A stretch of DNA of 64,000 nt from Pseudomonas paracarnis (GTDB taxonomy: Bacteria > Pseudomonadota > Gammaproteobacteria > Pseudomonadales > Pseudomonadaceae). Below are positions 54,215 to 62,984 of this stretch, one piece after another. A model generated the notes under the pieces. It was given only the letters and a program-made list of their open reading frames with translations, ran no database searches and was not told where the DNA came from. Numbering within the stretch: the first letter of the stretch is position 1; each line of letters begins with the position of its first letter. The translations under genes were made by a program, and so were the position numbers. The stretch covers positions 518,112 through 582,111 of the forward strand of contig NZ_CAJFCN010000003.1 in assembly GCF_904063055.1 (NCBI RefSeq), read 5' to 3'.

Positions 54215-55108
54215 ATGTCGCTCAGCCCAATCGCCCGTCCCGCAGACACGCCGCGCTTCTGGCGCGACGAACGCCTGCCGTTCATCGAAGCGCGCACCAT
54301 CGCCGACGGGCGCAAGGTCACCTACACCCGGCACGCCCATGAGCATTTTTCCATCGGTGCGATCACCACCGGCTGCAGCTATTACCACTATGGCGCGCGC
54401 ACCTTCGAAATCAGCGCCGGCACCGTGGTGCTGATGAACCCAGGCGATGTGCATGCGTGCAACCCCATCCATGACCAGCCCTGGTCCTACCACATGCTGT
54501 ACCTGGACACGCCCTGGCTGACCGACCTGCAATACCAGCTGGGGTTCAGTACCGACCAGGGCTACCGGCCATTCGACACGCCCCATACCCGCGACACCAC
54601 GCTGTACCACGGCTTGCTCGACCTGTACCGCACGCTAGTGGATGAACAGGCCGAACTGCTGCAAAAACAGAGCACGCTGGTGAGTTACTTCACCGAGGTG
54701 CAACAGCGTCTGAACCCTTCGTTGGCACCGGTACGCGAGGTCAACCACAAACTCGAACGCGCCGCCGACTACATCCGCGCTTACTGCACTCTGGCCTTGA
54801 AACTCGAAGACATCTGCCAGGCGGCCGACCTGTCGCCGTCTTACCTGATCCGCGCGTTCAAGCAGTATTACGGCTTGACGCCCCACGCCTTCATGGTCAA
54901 CCGACGCATCCAGTTTGCCCGCAGCCAACTGCGCAATGGCGCACTGATTGCCGACGTCGCCCTGGCCGCGGGCTTTGCCGACCAGGCGCACTTCCAGCGC
55001 ACCTTCAAACAACACTTCGCGGCCACGCCGGGGCAATACCGCGAGAACCTCAAGCCATCAGCAAATAACCCACACTGGCCACCAGCAACGCGGCCATTGA
55101 GCGGTTGA
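54215..55108 (+). CDS. AraC-family transcriptional regulator
   Basis: This 297-residue regulator has an N-terminal cupin-like ligand domain (THAHEHFSIGAIT-type text, here RHAHEHFSIGAITTG) and a C-terminal AraC double helix-turn-helix near residues 190-290 (LEDICQAADLSPSYLIRAFK and VALAAGFADQAHFQRTFKQH). CAGGAG precedes the ATG. Its last 59 bases overlap the convergent LysE-type exporter gene. Such AraC-LysE pairs often mean the regulator controls the exporter, although here the two are convergent. Confidence 0.92.
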   Translation: MSLSPIARPADTPRFWRDERLPFIEARTIADGRKVTYTRHAHEHFSIGAITTGCSYYHYGARTFEISAGTVVLMNPGDVHACNPIHDQPWSYHMLYLDTPWLTDLQYQLGFSTDQGYRPFDTPHTRDTTLYHGLLDLYRTLVDEQAELLQKQSTLVSYFTEVQQRLNPSLAPVREVNHKLERAADYIRAYCTLALKLEDICQAADLSPSYLIRAFKQYYGLTPHAFMVNRRIQFARSQLRNGALIADVALAAGFADQAHFQRTFKQHFAATPGQYRENLKPSANNPHWPPATRPLSG

Positions 55109-55637
55109 ACAGCCGTACACCTTTGGGGTTGTTCAAGTAGCGGCGTAAAAACGTCCCCGCATACACCCAGCACGCCACCGACAGGTAGCAGATCACCAGG
55201 TAAAGCGCGGCAAACAACCACACCTGCGCCGCATCGCCATCAGCCACAAACAACCCCATGCCTGCCACACACGCCAGCCAGGCTTTCGGGTTGAGCCACT
55301 GCATGATCGCGCCATACAGCATCGACGGCGCGGTGTCGGCACCGTCAGCGTCCAGCCGACCATCGTCCACGGCGAGTTTCCACGCCATGTACAACAGGAA
55401 CGCGACTCCGCCCCAGCGGATCAATTGGATCAGTATCGGCCAGCGCACCAGCACTTCATGCAGCCCCAGGCCGATCAGTATCAATAACAAGGTGAAACCT
55501 ACGGCGGCGCCCAACACATGTTTCTGGCTGGCGACAAAACCGAAACGCGCGCCGGCACTTAAAGCAACCACATTGACGGGGCCGGGCGTGATGGACGTGG
55601 CCAGGGCAAAAGCGGCCATGGAGAGGATCAAGCTCAT
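55050..55637 (-). CDS. LysE/RhtB-family amino-acid exporter
   Basis: This 195-residue inner-membrane exporter has about six helices and the family start (SITPGPVNVVALSAGARFG near residues 15-33). Further text such as GVAFLLYMAWKLAV and WLNPKAWLACVAGMGLFV is typical. It probably exports an amino acid or homoserine-like metabolite. It overlaps the convergent AraC gene by 59 bases. Confidence 0.92.
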   Translation of the reverse strand: MSLILSMAAFALATSITPGPVNVVALSAGARFGFVASQKHVLGAAVGFTLLLILIGLGLHEVLVRWPILIQLIRWGGVAFLLYMAWKLAVDDGRLDADGADTAPSMLYGAIMQWLNPKAWLACVAGMGLFVADGDAAQVWLFAALYLVICYLSVACWVYAGTFLRRYLNNPKGVRLFNRSMAALLVASVGYLLMA

Positions 55638-55832
55638 TACAGTTCCTTGTGTGATGCCAACGATGCTGAGATCACGGTAACGCGCCGGGCGATGAGGGTA
55701 TTGAACAAAATGCCCCTGGGTGCTTCAGAAACGAACGCTGATCTGATGGATGCCCCCACGATCAAACTATGGGAGCTGGCTTCCACATTGGTCATGCATC
55801 GCCCACAGGATCTACGCCTGGCACCGGTCCCC

Positions 55833-55921
55833 TGTGGGAGCGGGCTTGCCCGCGAAGGCGGCGTGTCAGCCACTGCATCTTTAACTGAACCACCGCTTTC
55901 GCAGGCAAGCCAGCTCCCACA
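55833..55921. repeat. REP doublet upstream of the HIT-family gene
   Basis: Inverted arms TGTGGGAGCGGGCTTGCCCG and, at the far end, GCAAGCCAGCTCCCACA lie in the 410-base gap between the LysE and HIT genes. Partial REP-like fragments occur near 55770-55790 and 55935-55970. Nothing else was recognised in this gap. Confidence 0.85.
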
Positions 55922-56046
55922 TTTGGATCGTGGGGCGTCACGGGAGCAAGCGCCCTCGCCACAGGTACAGCGCGTGGCCACTTGGAGGGGATGACACCGC
56001 CTCACCCTTGGTATCCTGCCACTCCAACCCACAGGGACCCGTGCGC

Positions 56047-56535
56047 ATGCAAATCAACCCAGCCTTTATCCTTCACCAGACCGAGCACTGGCAGCTCAAC
56101 CACCACCTGACCTCAAAGCTGCCCGGTTACCTGATGCTGGGCGCCAGGGCGCCGATTGACGCCCTCCCCGACATGCCTGAAGCCGCTCTGGCCGAACTGG
56201 GCGGCCTGCTCGCCAATATCCAGCGGGTGATGCAAACCCAGCTCCAGCCAAAATGGCTGTATATCAGCCGTTACGGCCATGTGCCGGGCTTACCGCTGCA
56301 TTTTCATTGCATCCCCGTCTATGACTGGGTAGAGCAAGCGTTCTGGCGGGACGAACGCTATCGCTCGCTGAACGCTTTCGGGACGCCCCCCCTCGAACCC
56401 ATGACCGATGGCGCTGAACTGACCCTGTTCGTATGGCGCGAGTTTGGCGAGAGTCTCACCCCGCCGCCGATTCAAGGGCCAGGGATAGAGCCTGTGATCG
56501 AGCAATTGCGCGCTGCATTCAAACGGGACTCATAA
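56047..56535 (+). CDS. HIT-superfamily hydrolase
   Basis: This 162-residue protein has a HIT-like nucleotide-hydrolase signature (LPLHFHCIPVYDW, the H-x-H motif near residues 82-94) preceded by YISRYGHVPG. Members split dinucleoside polyphosphates or AMP-conjugates. The ATG at 56047 was chosen as the first Met of the conserved region. Its last 17 bases overlap the convergent GNAT gene. The exact substrate is unknown. Confidence 0.8.
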   Translation: MQINPAFILHQTEHWQLNHHLTSKLPGYLMLGARAPIDALPDMPEAALAELGGLLANIQRVMQTQLQPKWLYISRYGHVPGLPLHFHCIPVYDWVEQAFWRDERYRSLNAFGTPPLEPMTDGAELTLFVWREFGESLTPPPIQGPGIEPVIEQLRAAFKRDS

Positions 56536-57001
56536 CCCGCAACCGCTTCACCATCGGTACACACGCCAGCACCAACCCGGACGGCGAGCGGTACACCGCC
56601 TGCTCATCGCCCACATACCCGCACGCTCTATAAAAACTCACCGCGTTCAGTGTCGCATCCAGCACAACCTGTTCAATCGCCCGCTGCTGCGCCATACGCT
56701 CCAAGTGAGCAAGCATCACTTTGCCAAACCCTCGCCCGCTGAATAGGGGCAATACAAACAAGGCTCCGATTTCATGGCTGGCAAGATCCAGCATGCCAGT
56801 GACGACTGGTTTGCCATTGAACCATCCCATGTAGAACTGTTTTTCCATCAGCGCGCCGTAGCCATCACTGGCGCGACCTCGGGTCCAGAGCGCCATTTGT
56901 TCAGCGCTATAGGCGCCAATGCATTGGCCGCGAATGGCCTCGCGACGAATCTCAAACGCACGCTCGGCGTCGTCCGGCGTGGCACGTTTTATCTCCAGCA
57001 T
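56519..57001 (-). CDS. GNAT-family N-acetyltransferase
   Basis: This 160-residue GNAT enzyme starts MLEIKRATPDDAERAFEIRR. The acetyl-CoA loop is LFVLPLFSGRGFGKVMLAHL, and the C-terminal beta-bulge text is LNAVSFYRACGYVGDEQ. AGGAG sits 7 bases before the ATG at 57001. The substrate is not inferable. It is convergent with the HIT gene. Confidence 0.88.
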   Translation of the reverse strand: MLEIKRATPDDAERAFEIRREAIRGQCIGAYSAEQMALWTRGRASDGYGALMEKQFYMGWFNGKPVVTGMLDLASHEIGALFVLPLFSGRGFGKVMLAHLERMAQQRAIEQVVLDATLNAVSFYRACGYVGDEQAVYRSPSGLVLACVPMVKRLRVMSPV

Positions 57002-57177
57002 CGCAAGCTCCTTCCGTGACCTCAAACTGCCATTAGCCCATTTGTGCTAATCGACCCTACCTCACGGCAGCGCTATATTCCGCGGCACTTCCAACGTTCT
57101 CACCCACACCGCGCATTCCGTGCGCGCGGGTTCGTTGCGCGTTGGAAAAACCAAAACAACCCCAAGGAAGAAGCACC

Positions 57178-57513
57178 ATGAAACTCTACTCCCCTGTCAC
57201 TCGCTTTGCCCTGCTGGGCGCCTTGATCATCGGCGTCGCCGGTTGCAGCAATATCAAGCCCACCGAAGATCATCTCAAGAAGCTGTCGGAAACCAATCTG
57301 GGCGAGCCGGTAAAACGTATCTCCAATGTGCGCAGCGACTCCATGACCACCTACTACGTCGCTAACACAGCCTCCGGCGAGTACAACTGCTCCGTACCCA
57401 GTGGTGCCAGCGGCGGCGCGTTCGCGATTGCCAGCTTCGGCCTGATGAAGCCCGCGGCCTACTGCATGCCCAAGGGCGCCAAAGGCAATGGGTTGACGCC
57501 GTTCATGCAGTAA
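57178..57513 (+). CDS. Small lipoprotein
   Basis: This 111-residue protein has a lipoprotein signal with lipobox VAGC (Cys near residue 23). A short mature domain follows with ASGEYNCSVPSGASGGAFAI and CMPKGAK. Asn follows the lipidated Cys at +3 and Ser at +2, so outer-membrane sorting is likely. AAGGAAG precedes the ATG at 57178. The function is unknown. Its end overlaps the convergent kinase gene by 11 bases. Confidence 0.85.
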   Translation: MKLYSPVTRFALLGALIIGVAGCSNIKPTEDHLKKLSETNLGEPVKRISNVRSDSMTTYYVANTASGEYNCSVPSGASGGAFAIASFGLMKPAAYCMPKGAKGNGLTPFMQ

Positions 57514-59122
57514 TATTTTCCTGGCTGAGCGCTCGCAGAGTGCCGCGCAGTTCCGCAGGGCGTACCGGTTTGGACAAAATAGCGATCTGACGATCGTGCA
57601 ACGCGGCCTGGATTTTCTCCACGTCGTGCCCGGTAAGGATCAGCGCTGGCACCGCCCAGCCGCGTTGCTGGCGTAACTGGTCGATGCATTCGATGCCGGT
57701 GGCGTGGTTGCCCAGGTCATAGTCGGCAACGATGATGTCGCAGTCACTGACCAAACCCTGCCCCGTGGACTCGGCCTGCACTTGGCACCCCCAGCGCTCC
57801 AGCAGGGCCTGGGTGGCGAGCAGCACGTTGTAGTCATCTTCCACCAGGCACACCTTAAGGCCGGTGAGCAGCCCGGCTTGGCGTGCATCGTCGCGCAACG
57901 CCGGTTGACGCGGCGCGGTGGCCAAGGCTAGGCCATGCAGGCTTACTGAGGTGCCATGGCCGACCCGCGAACGCAGGCTCACCTGCAACCCCATCAATTG
58001 CCCCAGGCGCTTGACGATGGACAGCCCAAGGCCCACACCTTCGACGTCCTTGTCACGCAGTTGGCGCACGCGATAAAACTCTTCGAAGACCTTTGACAGA
58101 TGCTCCTTGGCAATCCCCCGCCCCTGGTCGTGCACCTGCACCACCACGCCGTCATCACGCATGCGCACGCCAATCAGCACCGGTCGTTGCGCCCCGTACT
58201 TGAAGCAATTGGAGAGCAGGTTCTGCACCATGGTCGCCAGCATGGCCGGATCAACCAGCACCCAGTGGGCACAGGGGCGCAGGCGCAGCTCCACGCCCGC
58301 CCAGCGAGCAGCCTCGGCGTTCTGGCGCACGAGGTCGGCAAGGAAGTCGCCCAGGTGGATCACTTGGTATTTGGGCAACAGGCGCCCGTTGTCGAGGGTG
58401 TAGAGGTCGAGAATCGAGCGGAACAATTGCGAGACGTTAAGCAGCGAGCGGTCGATATTGTCCACCAAGCGCTGTTCGTCCTCGCCCAAACGGGCTTCGC
58501 GCAGGCAGGCGGTAAACAGGCCAATGGAGTGGATCGGCTGGCGCAGGTCATGGCTGGCCTGGGCGAGAAAACGGGATTTTTCCAGGTTGGCGGCGATCGC
58601 CTGCTCGGAGGCCTTGCGCGTGCGCTCCAACAGGATATGGGCATACACCGGGATCACCGTGCTGGTGATCATCAGCATCAGCACCATGAATGGTTGTGCC
58701 TGCCACAGCGGCGTGAGTTGGTACACGATCAACAGCGCCAGCAACGCCAGCCCCGTCGCAATTGCCAGGTAGCGCGAACCGTAGCGCATGCCGTTGCCCA
58801 GGTTCACCCAGACCATCACCGCATACAGCGGCAATGCCGCCTCACCGCCTACCACCAGGCCGAACGAAGTGCCCGTGTAGTCGTGGATCATGCCAAAGAT
58901 CCGCCGCGCCGGATAATGCCCGGGCCAGCGTGCGATCACTTGGCGAAGCACGATGGACGCCAGCAGGAACAGCAAGATATACAGGATCACCGGCAGATAG
59001 GTGTCCAGCGACTGCCCAGGCAAAAAGCCCAGCACGCCGATGTAAACGATAGCGATGCTGGCCACCACGATGCGCAGGTTAGCCTGATCGAGTTCGGAGT
59101 TAGTCTCGGGGCTCATCGTCAT
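57503..59122 (-). CDS. Hybrid sensor histidine kinase with RpfC-like five-helix input domain (PA1396-like)
   Basis: This 539-residue kinase has five transmembrane helices (about 16-34, 42-62, 84-107, 118-136 and 145-165). Its helix 3-4 region EAALPLYAVMVWVNLGNGMR resembles the RpfC sensor domain that detects diffusible signal factor fatty acids. The HisKA box ASHDLRQPIHSIGL has its phosphoacceptor at His191. The HATPase boxes include NLLSNCFKYGA and VGLGLSIVKRLG. A C-terminal receiver (GLKVCLVEDDYN, acceptor Asp in VADYDLGN) follows, with no Hpt domain. A LuxR-type response regulator lies divergently 175 bases away. I recall PA1396/PA1397 in P. aeruginosa as a similar DSF-responsive pair; homology here is inferred. 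Confidence 0.88.
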   Translation of the reverse strand: MTMSPETNSELDQANLRIVVASIAIVYIGVLGFLPGQSLDTYLPVILYILLFLLASIVLRQVIARWPGHYPARRIFGMIHDYTGTSFGLVVGGEAALPLYAVMVWVNLGNGMRYGSRYLAIATGLALLALLIVYQLTPLWQAQPFMVLMLMITSTVIPVYAHILLERTRKASEQAIAANLEKSRFLAQASHDLRQPIHSIGLFTACLREARLGEDEQRLVDNIDRSLLNVSQLFRSILDLYTLDNGRLLPKYQVIHLGDFLADLVRQNAEAARWAGVELRLRPCAHWVLVDPAMLATMVQNLLSNCFKYGAQRPVLIGVRMRDDGVVVQVHDQGRGIAKEHLSKVFEEFYRVRQLRDKDVEGVGLGLSIVKRLGQLMGLQVSLRSRVGHGTSVSLHGLALATAPRQPALRDDARQAGLLTGLKVCLVEDDYNVLLATQALLERWGCQVQAESTGQGLVSDCDIIVADYDLGNHATGIECIDQLRQQRGWAVPALILTGHDVEKIQAALHDRQIAILSKPVRPAELRGTLRALSQENITA

Positions 59123-59142
59123 ATCCTTGACCTATCATCTGA

Positions 59143-59236
59143 AGGAGCGAGCTTGCTCGCGAAAAACGTCAACGATAACGCGTTTGACCTGGGAGTACGC
59201 GGTGCCTGTGCGTGCTTCACGAGCAAGCTCGCTCCT
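59143..59236. repeat. REP doublet in the kinase-regulator divergent promoter region
   Basis: Inverted arms AGGAGCGAGCTTGCTCGCGA and, at the far end, ACGAGCAAGCTCGCTCCT face each other across about 55 bases. Being between divergent genes is unusual for REPs, which are normally found after genes. Confidence 0.85.
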
Positions 59237-59297
59237 ACATCGGCGGTAAATAAATTAGCATGCCTCGACACAACCTTGCCCCAGGAAGGAGCTCGCC

Positions 59298-59900
59298 ATG
59301 ACCGGCCGAATCATCATCGCCGACGACCACCCCATGTTTCGCGAAGGCATGACGCGCACCGTGCAGCGCCTGCTGCCGGGCGCGGTGGTGCAGGAGGCCG
59401 GCGACCTGGCCACGGTGAATGCGTTGCTGTGCGAAGCGGGCGAGGTCGATACCTTGATCCTCGATTTGCGCTTTCCCGGCCTGACCTGCATCAGCCAACT
59501 GGCCGAACTGCGCCAGCAACTGAAACGCACCACCTTGGTCCTGGTGTCGATGGTCGATGACCCCGCGCTGATCGAACAGGTCATGGCCTTGGGCGCCGAC
59601 GGCTTTATCGGCAAGAACATCGCCCCGGACGAGATCGGCCAGGCCCTGCTGGCGATCCGCGAAGGCGAAGTGCTGGTCAAATTTGCCCCTTCAGGCCTGC
59701 TGCCCCTCGACACCCACACCCTCACCACCCGCCAGCAGGAAGTGCTGCGCCTGATTGCCCAGGGCAAGACCAACAAGGAAATTGCCAAGGCCCTGAATAT
59801 CTCGCCGTTTACCGTACGTATTCATGTGTCGTCATTGTTGCGCAGCCTGAATGTCCCCTCGCGCGCTGCAGCTGCGGTGAAGTATTCCGGCGAGTTCTAG
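59298..59900 (+). CDS. LuxR/NarL-type response regulator
   Basis: This 200-residue regulator has a receiver domain (acidic pocket IIIADDHPMFREG, phosphoacceptor Asp56 in LILDLRFPG). A C-terminal LuxR helix-turn-helix follows near residues 135-195 (LTTRQQEVLRLIAQGKTNKE, then PFTVRIHVSSLLRSLNV). AAGGAG precedes the ATG. It is divergent from the hybrid kinase and is its probable partner. RNase T2 lies convergently 14 bases after it. Confidence 0.93.
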   Translation: MTGRIIIADDHPMFREGMTRTVQRLLPGAVVQEAGDLATVNALLCEAGEVDTLILDLRFPGLTCISQLAELRQQLKRTTLVLVSMVDDPALIEQVMALGADGFIGKNIAPDEIGQALLAIREGEVLVKFAPSGLLPLDTHTLTTRQQEVLRLIAQGKTNKEIAKALNISPFTVRIHVSSLLRSLNVPSRAAAAVKYSGEF

Positions 59901-59913
59901 GCGATTGCACGGC

Positions 59914-60543
59914 TCAACGCTGCGCGGGAATACGAATACCGCCCCCACGGCATTGGCTTTTCACACTGCGCGGGCAACCGGCAAAGGCCAGGTCCTTGGT
60001 CAGGCACACCCGTACCTCCGACAACACCTTTCCCTTGCAGATCACCGCCATCCCGTGGTTACCCATACGCGGGTTGCTCGCGCGAAACAGCGCCTCGATC
60101 TCACTGGCCGGCAATGACGGCGGCGTATTAAACGGTTGCAACTGCTGCGGGATGGCGACCGCACCGAGCGCTACATCGGTCTTCTCCAGATATTCCAACG
60201 GTTCGAGCCCACTGCAGGTGCCATGCTTGGCCCACTCATGCTTGAGCAGCGCGCGGGTAGGAAACAGCGCCGCGCCCTTGTCCATTTCTGCCTCGCTCAA
60301 GCGCACCTGCGGTGTACAGGACGCCGGCCACCCTCCCCGCGCGTATTGCGGCCACAAGCCATGCAGCACAAAGCCGTAGCCTTTACCTGAGCATTGCTCG
60401 TTGCCTGGGTGCGTGAGGCAAAACGTGGGTGACCACGAGAGCGATAGCACATAGAAATCAAACTCACCCGCCTGCCCTTGGCTGCGTGGCGCCGCCGTTG
60501 TCGCGGTGGCGATCAGCAGCCACACCACCATCCAGTATTTCAT
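59914..60543 (-). CDS. Ribonuclease T2 family protein
   Basis: This 209-residue secreted or periplasmic RNase has a signal peptide (MKYWMVVWLLIATATTA). The two catalytic blocks are CAS-1 FVLHGLWPQY and CAS-2 HEWAKHGTC, each with its essential His. Cys residues suit disulphides in the periplasm. Like E. coli RNase I it would degrade RNA outside the cytoplasm. It is a single gene, convergent with the response regulator. Confidence 0.95.
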   Translation of the reverse strand: MKYWMVVWLLIATATTAAPRSQGQAGEFDFYVLSLSWSPTFCLTHPGNEQCSGKGYGFVLHGLWPQYARGGWPASCTPQVRLSEAEMDKGAALFPTRALLKHEWAKHGTCSGLEPLEYLEKTDVALGAVAIPQQLQPFNTPPSLPASEIEALFRASNPRMGNHGMAVICKGKVLSEVRVCLTKDLAFAGCPRSVKSQCRGGGIRIPAQR

Positions 60544-60588
60544 CCCGGTATTCCTTTAAAAGAGTGAAGCCTTACGCTATTGCCACGG

Positions 60589-61566
60589 CTAGGGATGCTG
60601 GGAATAACGGTGTAACACCTTGTCCAGGATGATATCGGTCTTCAGCGCTTCGATGGCCAGCGACGGATGCTCGGCCTCGCCACGAATATGCGCGTTCATG
60701 TTCAGGACGTGGTGCCATTGAATATGGGTGTGACACGGCACTTCCAACACCTCGGTGGTCTCGCCTTCAAGACGCAGCGGCTGGTCGTCGAACACCGAAA
60801 ATTGAATACGGCCGCGACTGCCGATCAGTTCGACCCGGTCTTCGCGGCGGTCCGCCACAAAATTCCAGCAGCCCATGCCCAATGCACCGCTGGCAAATGT
60901 CCAGCAGGCCGTCACTGCGTCTTCTGCCGCGTAGCGTCCTGCCTGTCGTGCGGAAAAGCCTGAGACCTCGACGATGTCCCCGGCCAGGTACTGGAACAGG
61001 TCGAACCCATGGCTGGCCAGGTCGGCAAAGTAGCCGCCACCGGCAATGGCCGGGTCGGTGCGCCAATTGCTGGCGTCGGTGTCTGTAACGGCAGCGGGTT
61101 TGCACAAGGTCCAGGTCAGGTGACGCAACTCACCGATACGGCCTTCCTGCAGCCAGGTGCGCACTTGCTGAAAGCGTGGCAATGAACGCCGGTAGTAGGA
61201 GACAAACAGATGCAGCCCGGCGCGCTCGAATGTGCGCTGCATCAACGCGCTCTGTTCAGCATTCAGCGACATCGGCTTTTCGACGCAGCAATGCTTGCCC
61301 GCCGCCGCCACCCTCAAGGCGTATTCAAGATGGCTGTCGGGTGGCGTGGCGATGTAGACCGCATCCACCTCGGGGTCGTCGATCAAGGCCTGGGCATCGG
61401 TATAACAACGGGCAATACCATGGCGCGCCGCGTAATCGCGCACCGCCTCGGCACGCCGCCCCATCACGGCGACCAAGGCCGAACCTGGCGCTTTATAGAA
61501 AGCCGGTCCACTCTTCAATTCAGTGACACTGCCACAGCCGATCATGCCCCAGCGTATGGTCTTCAT
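60589..61566 (-). CDS. Gfo/Idh/MocA-family oxidoreductase
   Basis: This 325-residue NAD(P)-dependent dehydrogenase has the Rossmann start IRWGMIGCGSVTELKSGPA and the family motif EKPMSLN near residue 95. The DAVYIATPPDSH segment precedes it. Members oxidise or reduce sugars, inositols and related compounds; the substrate is not determined by sequence. It stands alone. Confidence 0.9.
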   Translation of the reverse strand: MKTIRWGMIGCGSVTELKSGPAFYKAPGSALVAVMGRRAEAVRDYAARHGIARCYTDAQALIDDPEVDAVYIATPPDSHLEYALRVAAAGKHCCVEKPMSLNAEQSALMQRTFERAGLHLFVSYYRRSLPRFQQVRTWLQEGRIGELRHLTWTLCKPAAVTDTDASNWRTDPAIAGGGYFADLASHGFDLFQYLAGDIVEVSGFSARQAGRYAAEDAVTACWTFASGALGMGCWNFVADRREDRVELIGSRGRIQFSVFDDQPLRLEGETTEVLEVPCHTHIQWHHVLNMNAHIRGEAEHPSLAIEALKTDIILDKVLHRYSQHP

Positions 61567-61692
61567 CTAATGTCCTCGGTCGTATTCGTCAATCGGGCAG
61601 TATCCACATACCGGCCCTGGCGCGCCATAACCACTTAGCATGACAATTGCATTACACTTTTATGACACTCATTCGGCGCGGGGGCACATTCG

Positions 61693-62055
61693 ATGAAAAT
61701 TAGGGCAACCGTCATTTGCGAACATGAGGGGCATATCCTCTTCGTGCGCAAGGCCAGATCAAAATGGGCATTGCCCGGCGGGAAAGTCGAAGCGCACGAG
61801 CGCCCTGTCGGCGCGGCGGAACGCGAACTGGAAGAAGAAACCGGGTTAAACGTGGACGGCTTGCTGTACCTGCAAGAGCTCAAGGCCCGCGACACCGTCC
61901 ACCATGTGTTTGAGGCCTCGGTGGTCAATATCGACGAGGCACGGCCGTGCAATGAGATTGTCGATTGCCAGTGGTATGCCTACAGCGCCCTGGACGAGCT
62001 GGACACCACAGACGCCACCCGCCACATCGTCAAATCCTTCCTGCGGCGCCTCTGA
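61693..62055 (+). CDS. Nudix hydrolase
   Basis: This 120-residue protein has a complete Nudix box: GGKVEAHERPVGAAERELEE followed by ETGL near residues 35-58. It is preceded by KIRATVICEHEGHILFVRKA. Members cleave nucleoside diphosphates linked to other groups; the specific substrate is unknown. Confidence 0.93.
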   Translation: MKIRATVICEHEGHILFVRKARSKWALPGGKVEAHERPVGAAERELEEETGLNVDGLLYLQELKARDTVHHVFEASVVNIDEARPCNEIVDCQWYAYSALDELDTTDATRHIVKSFLRRL

Positions 62056-62070
62056 CGCCCTGGACAGCCG

Positions 62071-62319
62071 CTAACCCACCGCCGCGAACCCGCGGCGCCC
62101 GGCTTTTATCTCGGCACGCAACTCACCAATCAGGTTGGCGATGGCACGGATGCTGTCCAGGCCCTCGGGCGATACGCAGGTCAGCAGCAAGTCGACACGA
62201 CCGGACGCAGGCTCGAACACGCTGATGCGCAGTGAGCCGTCGCTGTTGAGGCAGCACTCACACGCAAGCGGCAGGAAGCCTGAAGCCATGATGCGGTTGA
62301 ATTCGGTGATGGAAATCAT
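62071..62319 (-). CDS. DUF1652 family small protein
   Basis: This 82-residue protein matches the Pseudomonas DUF1652 family: MISITEFNRIMASGFLPLAC at the start, CECCLNSDGSLRISVFEP, and LLTCVSPEGLDSIRAIANLI. The ATG at 62319 was chosen by family pattern. The function is unknown. Confidence 0.85.
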   Translation of the reverse strand: MISITEFNRIMASGFLPLACECCLNSDGSLRISVFEPASGRVDLLLTCVSPEGLDSIRAIANLIGELRAEIKAGRRGFAAVG

Positions 62320-62479
62320 GATCAGCCCCCCGTCCCTGGGTTCTACCCGATTGAGGCGATGCAAGCAGCATAGATAAGGTTTTGCCGGCCACCGGACATT
62401 TAATGCAACAGTGTTAACCAGCCCTCATTTCGTCGGGCATAAAAAGTCATGTACTGGGGGCCGAGATTAAATCGCGGGC

Positions 62480-62517
62480 AAAAAAAATCCCAAGTAGCTG
62501 ATGGAAACTTGGGATTT
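62480..62517 (-). terminator. Rho-independent terminator in the 62.3-62.7 kb gap
   Basis: Read on the minus strand, AAATCCCAAGT (62517-62507) pairs with ACTTGGGATTT (62495-62485), an 11-bp stem followed by a T-run to 62480. It would end transcripts from the small-protein/GNAT operon at 62.7-63.4 kb or from a small RNA. Confidence 0.85.
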
Positions 62518-62547
62518 AAAAATGCATAAACCGTGGGAGGTGAACGC
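62480..62547 (-). ncRNA. Candidate small RNA ending at a strong terminator
   Basis: On the minus strand a promoter-like pair TTGTTA (62582-62577) and TACTAT (62559-62554), with 17-bp spacing, lies just before a strong rho-independent terminator. The predicted transcript is about 68 bases. The 400-base stretch 62320-62719 is AT-rich and has no gene I can support. The transcript could alternatively be only the 3' end of the upstream operon. Confidence 0.35.
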
Positions 62548-62719
62548 CCGGCTATAGTAGCGATTGTAAAAACATGTAACAAGATTATTTTAATCCTTTC
62601 GTCGGATTGAAAGCGTCGTAAGTCATTCAATAACCACATGTTTTTTAAGGTGGAAGGCGGCAGACGTGCTACTTTTTGGTGCAAGTAACGGTTATAAACC
62701 CACGTATAAAAAAGGGTTA

Positions 62720-62980
62720 TTAATCCGGTGCCGTACTTTTAAGTAATTGTTCACTTAATTGCTTGCACGTTTCTTGAAGGGCCTCACGACTCGAAGCGGT
62801 GGCGCCCACCACAGCCTCCAGGTGACGACACAGCGCCAAACGTTCAGCGGCTTCTTCACGTTGGCGGTCGACCTTGGCGTTGAGCTGAACAAAATAGAAC
62901 CCCAGTAACACGGCGACAACCAGCACGCCCGCCGCGAAGTAGCGCAAGCTGTTGGACGATGAAGGCGCTGGGGCATTCAT
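62720..62980 (-). CDS. Hypothetical single-span membrane protein with coiled coil
   Basis: This 86-residue protein has one transmembrane helix near residues 14-32 (YFAAGVLVVAVLLGFYFVQL). A charged coiled-coil-like segment follows (NAKVDRQREEAAERLALCRH) and then a short tail. The ATG at 62980 follows AAGG and lies 4 bases after the GNAT stop, suggesting an operon; an upstream in-frame ATG at 63010 is possible. The function is unknown. Confidence 0.7.
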   Translation of the reverse strand: MNAPAPSSSNSLRYFAAGVLVVAVLLGFYFVQLNAKVDRQREEAAERLALCRHLEAVVGATASSREALQETCKQLSEQLLKSTAPD

Positions 62981-62984
62981 GGCC

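Noticed and set aside
55930..56046. N-terminal extension of the HIT-family protein
   Set aside because: It begins inside a REP fragment and lacks family similarity; the ATG at 56047 opens the conserved part.
62400..62684. 94-codon minus-strand open frame in the AT-rich gap
   Set aside because: It runs straight through a strong terminator hairpin, lacks a ribosome site and looks non-coding in composition.
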